Positions 56,809-64,000 of a stretch of 64,000 nt of DNA are shown here, one piece after another; position 1 is the stretch's first letter, and every line of letters begins with the position of its first letter. The stretch comes from Cercophora sp. LCS_1. Taxonomy: Eukaryota; Ascomycota; Sordariomycetes; Sordariales; Lasiosphaeriaceae. The stretch spans positions 1,116,001 through 1,180,000 of the forward strand of contig JAPZLL010000003.1 of the NCBI GenBank assembly GCA_036250225.1, given 5' to 3'. The notes beneath the pieces are model-generated. The model was not told the DNA's origin. It made no database searches and saw only the letters and a list, made by a program, of their open reading frames with translations. The position numbers and the translations under genes were made by a program.

Positions 56809-58312
56809 CTAGCTCTGCTTGCACTCAGCAGCCTCCTGCTTGGGCTTGGTGCCATCCTCCTGTGTCTCGTTAGCTTCTGTGCAGAAAGGGATAACTCGGC
56901 TAGCACTCACATCATCTTCGTCAGAATCCTCCTCCTCATCATCGTCCTGGTCATCGTCAGAGTCCTCCTCGTCATCATCATCATCGAAGTCCTCCAGGTC
57001 GTCCTCGTCAAGCTCCTCGAACGCAAGAGCTTCACCAGTAAACCAGTCGATCGCACGGGGGATGAGCTTCTCCTTGATGTCCTCGCCGAGCTGGTAGTCG
57101 AGCTCAAGGCGCTCCTCGATGTCAGAAGCAGCATCATCGTCCTCCTCAGTTGGGGCCTTTGGAGGGGAGAAGAAGTTGAAGAAAGACTCAGTAGGGACAG
57201 TCTTCTTGACAATGCGGGTCTGCTTAGTGTCTGCCAAAGCTGGTTAGTAAACAACCCACAGATGAGTGGCTTCTTTCGTCTGTCTTACTCTTGTTGCGCT
57301 GCTTCTTTTGCTCAACACGGACGGTGAGATCCTGGCCAGCCTTCCAGTCGATCTTATCGCCCTCGGCATGGTCGTAGATGAAGTCGCCACCGTACCCGCT
57401 CTCGTTCTGGTAAAAGTATGTCTTGGTGATAGTCTTGTTCGTGAAGAATGGGTTCTCGGCAAACTCAAAGATGAGGCGGAAACCGGGCTTGTCGAGGTAC
57501 TCCATGCGGATGTCGACAAGAGACTTGAGGGCCTCCTCGTCACGATCCGTGATCATCTCGGCAAGAGAGACTTGGTTCTTCATCGACGACAGCCAGAACT
57601 CAGGAATACCTGAGACCTTCTCGGCAGACTCGGCCTTCTCCTCCTTCACATCGGTCTCGGCCTCATCGTCGGACTCGTCATCCTCCTCACCGGCCTTCAC
57701 CTGGTCCTCTGTGGGCTCAACCTTGCCATTCACAATCTCAAACCGCAGCTGGTAGAGAGGAGTGAATTTGGCGAAGTACTTCTTCTCGAGCTGGAGAACC
57801 TCCTCTTGGAACTCAGCCTCGAGTTTGGAGTGCGCCTTTTGGATACCCTTGAGGCCCGCGACACGCTTCTTGACCTCGCCAGGAAGAGACTCGATGTAGC
57901 CCGAGGAGCGGCCGATCAGGCCGCCCAGACGGCCCTGGATAAGGCTGACAAGCTGAGGATTTTGGGCGAAAAGGCTCGCAGCGGCCGCACGATCCAGGTC
58001 CTCTGTATTGCAAGAATTGTCAGCCCTTGACGCGTTGGTTGGCGCGGCGCTAGGGGCACAAGAAGATTGGGCAGCAATTGTGGGAAGCAACGTACCTTCC
58101 TTGATGCTAGCAACACCGGGTTGCTGGGCGTGTGACGAGATGGGAGCGTTGTTCGCCGGGGTATTTTGGGGGGTGCTGGCACAGAAGTTAGTGTCATGTC
58201 CCTAAACGCTCAAATCGGCAAGAGAGCGCCGGATGTGTTGAAGGCGTGTGAAGTTCGCGGTGACTTACGGAGCAACGGCATCGGGCCGCTTGTTCTTGAT
58301 GGGTTCCGCCAT
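56809..58312 (-). CDS. nap1: nucleosome assembly protein 1
   Basis: Histone H2A-H2B chaperone, 402 residues from five exons: 58312-58269, 58175-58096, 58002-57289, 57230-56911 and 56859-56809. After a short disordered start, the NAP fold runs from about 45 to 355: long dimer helix (VSLIQGRLGGLIGRSSGYI, KKRVAGLKGIQKAH), an acidic insert (about 165-195), then PEFWLSSMKNQVSLAEMI, PGFRLIFEFAENPFFTN and the hallmark TESFFNFFSPP. A Glu/Asp-rich tail follows. The last intron (56910-56860) is 51 bases and free of stops, so retention would insert 17 residues in frame. The protein ends in CKQS, a CaaX-like box; NAP1 of animals and plants ends in the similar CKQQ, which is farnesylated. Confidence 0.95.
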
Positions 58313-59936
58313 GGCTGGTGAGACACAATTGACGCCGATGTGAGTTGTGATGGTGAGAGAAAGAACCAGCGACTGGAAGACGGCGAGCCCGGTGGTGGAT
58401 TTTATTGAAAGAGAAGTCAACCGTCGGGTGCAGCAGTTAGGAAAGAAATGTTGAGTAAAAGTCTGCGGGGCTGCCCCTCACCGTGCACGAGCCAAGCAGT
58501 CGCAGCTTCAGGCACGTTTCTTGATAAGAGAACCCTTTGGCACAGCCTCTGCACGAGCCAGAACAGCGTCCCTGTTTGGTTCTCTTCACTCTCCCACTTT
58601 TCGCATTTGCCATCGACATCGAAGCCCTGATTCAGGGCTCCTTCTCCTCCACAAACACGATACTCACCCGAATGGCCTAGAGCCAGATGACACTTAGACT
58701 CCAGCCGACCGCCACTTCGCATCATCGGATCTCGGTCATAAAAATTTGATGCCCAGTTGTCCAACCCTTCACCGCTTGTCATTATCAGCTGCTGGACCAC
58801 TACACGCTCTGCCATGTTAGCCGGATGAGGCCGCTAAGGTTCAGGGGCTGAATTCAATTATCTCCTCTCAACAGAATATTGACGTCTTGTTCCCTTTTCG
58901 AACAATCTGCCTTTTACCGTCAACGAGCCTGTCGTGCTGCCGTGGCGTGGGAACAGCAGTTGGTAGACAAACCATTCTAGAAGCCTACAATCCTTGTCTG
59001 GCAGACACCAGCGCTTGCCGGCAATAAGTTTGAGGGGCGAGAATGGTAAATGGACCATTCAAGTGAACCATGTTGGGAGGATGTTCCCAGATGGAATCCT
59101 GACAGGAAATGTTATCCATTTAACCCGTTGGCTCGCTGCTTTCTGTGAGAACCCGCTTCAGAAATTTCCAGGGATTCGGGCGATCTCCCAAGCCCGGGAG
59201 AACTGCATACTGCGTAAACAATCGTGTCTCCAGGTGAGTACCGCGTAAGTAGAACTTTCTCTAGGGGATGGATACCCAAGGGTTGCGTGGCGAGGTAGCA
59301 CTCCGAACCCATCTGCCGCAACAAAAATGACCATGGGACGGTGGCAAGCATGGTCGAGTCTCATTGATAATAACAAAAAATCAATGCCGAGATTCCAAAT
59401 GTCAAGTACGGCGACCAGAAGGAAAGTTTGGTCGACCCTCGTGCACACGAGGAGTGGTCTAATGGTGTTTGTTGCGGCTGGTGCACTTATACGCCTTCTT
59501 TGCTGCACCTTCCATTTGTTCAGCGACCACTCATCCTGTGCGGCTGTCCACTTGCAGAACTACTCCAAGCGCACGCAAACTTGTTGTTTCTTCGCTTTTG
59601 GGTTCCCCGGCTATTATGTTCTCCGAAAAGAAATACATGTCAAAAATATGTCTGGAGAGATCAGATTCAATGTCAGATGCATCTGCGATAAGATAAGCGT
59701 GCCCGTGGCGAAGTCGATATGCATGTAGAGGGGCGTTGTCAATTGAAACGACGTCATGGTGCTTATCGGATCAAGCCCTGCAGCCACGCTTGGGTCTGGT
59801 CCTTTTTGGTCGCGACTGCGATGATAGTGCAGAGCTGAAGGCAGCGCCAAACCATTCATTCAAGTTGCAGCCCTAGGATGCGCAAGCAGTGTTTGGACCA
59901 CCGAAACGACGCAGAGCGTTGGTAGAAGTTGCCAAG
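58313..59936. other. divergent promoter region
   Basis: 1.6 kb between the NAP1 start (minus) and the P5B ATPase start (plus). A 132-codon minus-strand frame at 58815-58417 has no motif and is not called. No repeats or RNA genes seen. Confidence 0.45.
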
Positions 59937-62900
59937 ATGGAGGGAGACAATCGAGGCACCGTCGACGAGCACGAGCGCCAAGATGCGACCAGGAATGGGC
60001 ACAGTCACGGAGGCAGAGGGAATGGCTTCTACCAGCTCCAGGCGAACCACAGCAGCGCCAGCGTGTTCGAAGATGTTGAGATGGCTCATGATGAGGTTTG
60101 CCAGCGCTCGCAGTCTCTGCCTTATTTATGGCGCCTCTGACAGGTTATAGCTATACTCAGGACCCATGGCCGAGTCTCTTCCGACCAGCGTGTCCGCCTT
60201 CAACCATCATCGTTCCCGCGCCAACTCAACCACGAGTTTCTCCTTCTACCAAGAAGAACCGGAGGATGAAGTGGCAATCTTAGAACAGGTGCGCTCAGAT
60301 ACTGAGGACCTCGACGAACTCGCGTTCGAGGACGAGATCGAGGACGAGGAGAGCTCGGCCGACCTCGAGCGCCAAGCTGCTGATAATGATTACGTGCTCC
60401 ACCGAAGAGCCTCAACACAGTCCAGGGGCTCGGTACACAGCCGCCTTCTCAGGAGGGGGAGTGCCGCATCGGCTGGCAGCGGGTTCGGGGGAAACCGATC
60501 AAGCCAAAAGATATACATGGTGAACGAGGACCTATATATCGCCATTGCAGGGTTCAGCACTAGCCCCGTAGGGCTTGCCGCTTATATCGCCATATGTATC
60601 TGTACCTTTGGCCTGGGCTGGCTTCTCTTCCGATGGATACCCCGATGGCATGTCAAGTTAGTCGGGAGACCTGCCACCCTGCATGACTGCCAGTGGGTTG
60701 TTGTCGAGGTAGACGCTCTGACTCCGTAGGGCAAAGGCCATACTAACATTGTGCTTCCAGAACTCGTGGAACGAGATGGCAATCCTGGATGTTGACTCTA
60801 AGCCGTACGGAAGACCCCTTTCGACGGTCTTTGGCGCGCCGAGCAAGACGGCATCGTACCTGGTCGATGACGACCCCGACCCAATCCTCCACGACCTCCG
60901 CACACTCAACTATCGCTACGTGCGGTTCTATTTTCACCCTCTCATAGACAAGTTTCTCCTTTGTAACGGCTGGAAGGATCCTTCGTGGTCGGATGTTCGA
61001 GCGATCCGAGCTGGCATCGACAGTGAAGAAAAATCCCATCGCGATCTCGTCTTTGGTGACAACTTGATCGATATTGAGCAGAAATCCGTCTTTCGCCTCC
61101 TTATTGATGAGGTGAGTAACAAAACTGATGTGATGCTAATGGCAGTAGCTGACTGTGGCAGGTTTTTCACCCTTTCTACGTCTTCCAAATCGCTAGTCTT
61201 ATCCTCTGGTCGTTGGACGAGTACTACTATTATGCAGTTGCTATCTTCCTCATGTCCTTTGGCAGCATAGCAACCACTCTCGTCGAAACGCGATCTGTGA
61301 GTCTCAAGAACTTGCACTGGTGTTGTGCTGCGATAGACTAACAAGCCAAGACAATGAGAAGACTGCGTGAAATATCGAGGTTTGTATGCGATGTAAGAGT
61401 TCTCAGGAATGGGTTTTGTAGGTCCGTATTTCCTAGTTGGCGACAGAGAGACTGACAAGACATGAACAGGGCGCTATATCTCCTCGAGTGATCTAGTTCC
61501 GGGGGATGTCTACGAAGTCAGCGACCCCAGTCTTGGTCAATTCCCAGCCGACAGTCTTCTCCTTGCCGGCGATTGCATTGTGAACGAGAGCATGCTTACT
61601 GGAGAATCAGTGCCAGTGTCGAAGATCCCAGCAGCTGATGAGTCCCTTCGCCGTTTGGATCTGTCCGCCTCGACGGTACTTCCTGAGGTTGCAAGGCACT
61701 TTTTGTTCTGTGGTACCAAGATAATCCGCGCTCGTAGGCCACAGGAAGGCCAGGAAGATGAAGGGATTGCTTTGGCAATGGTTGTGAGAACGGGCTTCAA
61801 CACGACCAAAGGCTCGCTCGTCCGTTCAATGCTTTTCCCGAAACCGTCCGGGTTCAAGTTTTATCGGGATTCGTTCCGTTACATATCCGTCATGGGCTGC
61901 GTGGCACTCCTCGGTTTCACGGCCTCTTTCATCAACTTCATGCGGCTCGGGCTCGAGTGGCATCTCATCCTTGTTCGTGCCCTCGACCTTATTACCATTG
62001 TGGTTCCTCCGGCACTGCCAGCGACTCTGACCATCGGTACCAATTTTGCGCTGAGCCGCTTGAAGGGAAAGCAGATATTCTGCATCAGCCCCCAGCGAGT
62101 GAACGTGGGCGGAAAACTCGACATCATGTGCTTCGACAAGACTGGCACGCTGACAGAAGAGGGCCTGGACATCCTTGGTGTTCGGGTTGTGGAGCGGTCT
62201 ACCAACCGATTTGGTGATACGTTGACCAAGCCAAATGCTATTGTTCCAGACCAGAACCATGGCTCTGGAATTAAGGACACAACCGACACTCTGAAGGCGG
62301 CCCTTTACACAATGGCCACCTGTCATTCCCTCAGGTCTGTCGACAACGAACTTGTTGGCGACCCTCTTGACCTCAAGATGTTTGAATTCACCAAGTGGAC
62401 ATTCGAAGAGGGCAGCCAAGGCGGGGGCGCACTTGAAGACGAAGAGCAGGGAACTCTTCAGCCATCAATCGCCCGACCGCCTGGCCATTCCAAGAACAAC
62501 GGCAGCTCTGGCCAATCTGGGAGCCAAACGGTGAATTCTAGATTCCTTCCACACGGTCTGCAGCTGCTAACATGGGGGCAGGTTCCATTTGAACTCGGCG
62601 TCCTCAAATCGTTTGAGTTTGTTTCCCAGCTTCGACGCGCAAGCGTGATCGTGAGGACGTTTGGCCAGCAAAGCGGAGACATATTCGTCAAGGGAGCACC
62701 GGAGTGCATGCGCGACATCTGCAGGCCCGAGACGTTTCCCACTGATTATGAAGAACTCCTCTCCCATTACACCCACAGCGGATACCGAGTCATCGGGTGC
62801 GCCACCCGACATATCAAGAAGTTAAGCTGGGTTAAGGCACAGAAGATGACGCGCCAACAAGTCGAGTCGAACCTGGATTTTGTTGGCTTCATCATCTTTG

Positions 62901-64000
62901 AGAACAAGCTCAAGCCTGCCACAGCAGGTGTTCTCAAGGAGCTGCTCGAATCCAATATTGGCACTGTGATGGTTACGGGCGACAACATTCTCACTGCCAT
63001 CAGCGTGGCGAGGGAATGCAACATGATCAGCAAGACAGCTCATTGTTTCGTTCCTCGCTTTGCGGCTGGCCACTCCAGAGACCCAAACGCAAGTCTTGAG
63101 TGGGAGAGTATCGACAATCACATATACCGCCTGGACAGGAAGACTCTGTTGCCGCTTCCAGCGCCAGTGGAAGGGGACGCGTCGCTTCCATATGACATCT
63201 CGAACCTGCGCAACTACTCGATTGCCGTCAGCGGCGATGTCTTCCGCTGGGTGGTGGACTTTGCTCCGCCCGAGGTGATGCGACGGATGCTTGTCACCGG
63301 CAAGGTATTCGCACGTATGTCTCCCGACGAAAAACACGAGCTTGTTGAGAAGCTCCAAAGCATCGACTACTGCGCTGGCTTCTGTGGCGACGGTGCCAAC
63401 GACTGCGGCGCTCTTAAGGCAGCCGATGTGGGTATTTCACTTTCAGAGGCCGAGGCCTCAGTGGCAGCACCATTTACATCACGAGTCTTCGATATTCGAT
63501 GCGTCCCCGAGGTGATCCGTGAGGGACGAGCTGCTCTTGTCACGAGCTTCAGCTGCTTCAAGTACATGAGTCTATACTCGGCCATCCAGTTCACGTCAGT
63601 GACTTTTCTGTACGCTTCGGCCTCAAACTTGGGCGACTTTCAGTTCCTCTTTATCGACCTTGCCCTGATCCTGCCCATTGCTGTGTTCATGAGCTGGGGT
63701 GGTCCATTCCCGGAACTGTCTCGCAAGCGACCTACAGCCGATCTGGTGTCCCGCAAGGTATTGACACCCCTTTTGGGGCACATCGTCATCTGCATCATCA
63801 TTCAGACAATGGTGTTCCTTGCGGTGCGGCAGCAACCATGGTTCATCCCACCGAAAGTCAACCCAGAGAAGTCAAACGTCGAGAACTCGGAGAACACTTC
63901 GCTATTCTTGACTTCGTGCTTCGAGTACATATTTGCGGGTGTCGTACTCAATGCCGGACGGCCATTCCGGCAGTCCGCGATACAGAACTGTGAGTGCGAT
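59937..64000 (+). CDS. P5B-type ATPase, YPK9/ATP13A2 family (3' end missing)
   Basis: Vacuolar/lysosomal P5B transport ATPase; ATP13A2 exports polyamines, and yeast Ypk9 confers metal tolerance. Visible exons: 59937-60095, 60151-60708, 60761-61111, 61162-61296, 61351-61417 and 61470-63989; the next donor is at 63990, so the gene leaves the window in an intron with 1263 residues seen. A cytosolic Ser/acid-rich N-terminus (1-170) precedes the first hydrophobic segments. Key motifs: actuator MLTGESVP, the P5B signature VPPALPATLT in M4 (around 62003), catalytic DKTGT with D646, the nucleotide-domain FVKGAPE, and GDGANDCGAL in the hinge. PPALP separates it from P5A (Spf1). The first exon is inferred: the frame from 59937 meets a TGA at 60138 unless a 55-base intron (60096-60150) is removed; otherwise translation could begin at ATG 60166. 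Confidence 0.93.

Noticed and set aside
58417..58815. 132-codon minus-strand frame upstream of NAP1
   Set aside because: It has an ATG but no recognisable domain and lies in the NAP1 leader region; chance frame cannot be excluded.

Overview
The window is nuclear DNA of a filamentous ascomycete, most likely a member of the Sordariomycetes. The evidence is a mixed-strand gene order with no operons, genes split by short GT..AG introns (about 48-120 bases, most with a CTAAC or CTGAC branch site), a Zn2Cys6 regulator, an Aco2-type aconitase and a fungal class V myosin. The organism is inferred from gene content only. Exon models were built by hand. Each complete multi-exon model below sums to a whole number of codons and ends at a stop; two of them (the C78 peptidase and the large disordered protein) only become complete when a small last exon is added.

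Layout: 1-33 holds a possible truncated gene start on the minus strand. An Aco2-type aconitase follows (2145-4608, +). A Cys/His-cluster protein (8560-6139, -) is divergent from a SCY1-type pseudokinase (9664-12457, +), which faces LST8, a TOR complex subunit (14334-13179, -). A 6.7 kb block (14335-21034) has no recognisable intact gene. Next come an FHA-domain tail-anchored protein (23661-21035, -), an IFRD-family protein (26070-27437, +), a 1817-residue disordered protein (29461-35015, +), a doubtful micro-gene (35285-35087, -), cytosolic seryl-tRNA synthetase (38084-36188, -) with Cpc1/Gcn4 motifs upstream, and a Zn2Cys6 regulator (40859-38619, -). After a 3.9 kb gap come a C78/ZUFSP-type peptidase (44778-46461, +), ITPase/HAM1 (47354-46623, -), FAP7/AK6 (48748-48067, -), class V myosin (54714-49592, -), NAP1 (58312-56809, -) and a P5B ATPase of the YPK9/ATP13A2 family (59937 onward, +) that runs off the right edge.

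Most genes are housekeeping: lysine/TCA metabolism, translation and ribosome assembly, nucleotide-pool cleaning, TOR signalling, vesicle transport, histone chaperoning and vacuolar polyamine/cation transport. They do not form a cluster or pathway. The less ordinary content is the uncharacterised proteins (Cys/His protein, FHA tail-anchored protein, giant disordered protein), several places where splicing decides the C-terminus or an in-frame insertion, a substituted active-site residue in the aconitase, and the 6.7 kb gene-poor block with decayed-looking protein-like segments. I saw no CRISPR array, rRNA gene, convincing tRNA gene, or intact transposon.
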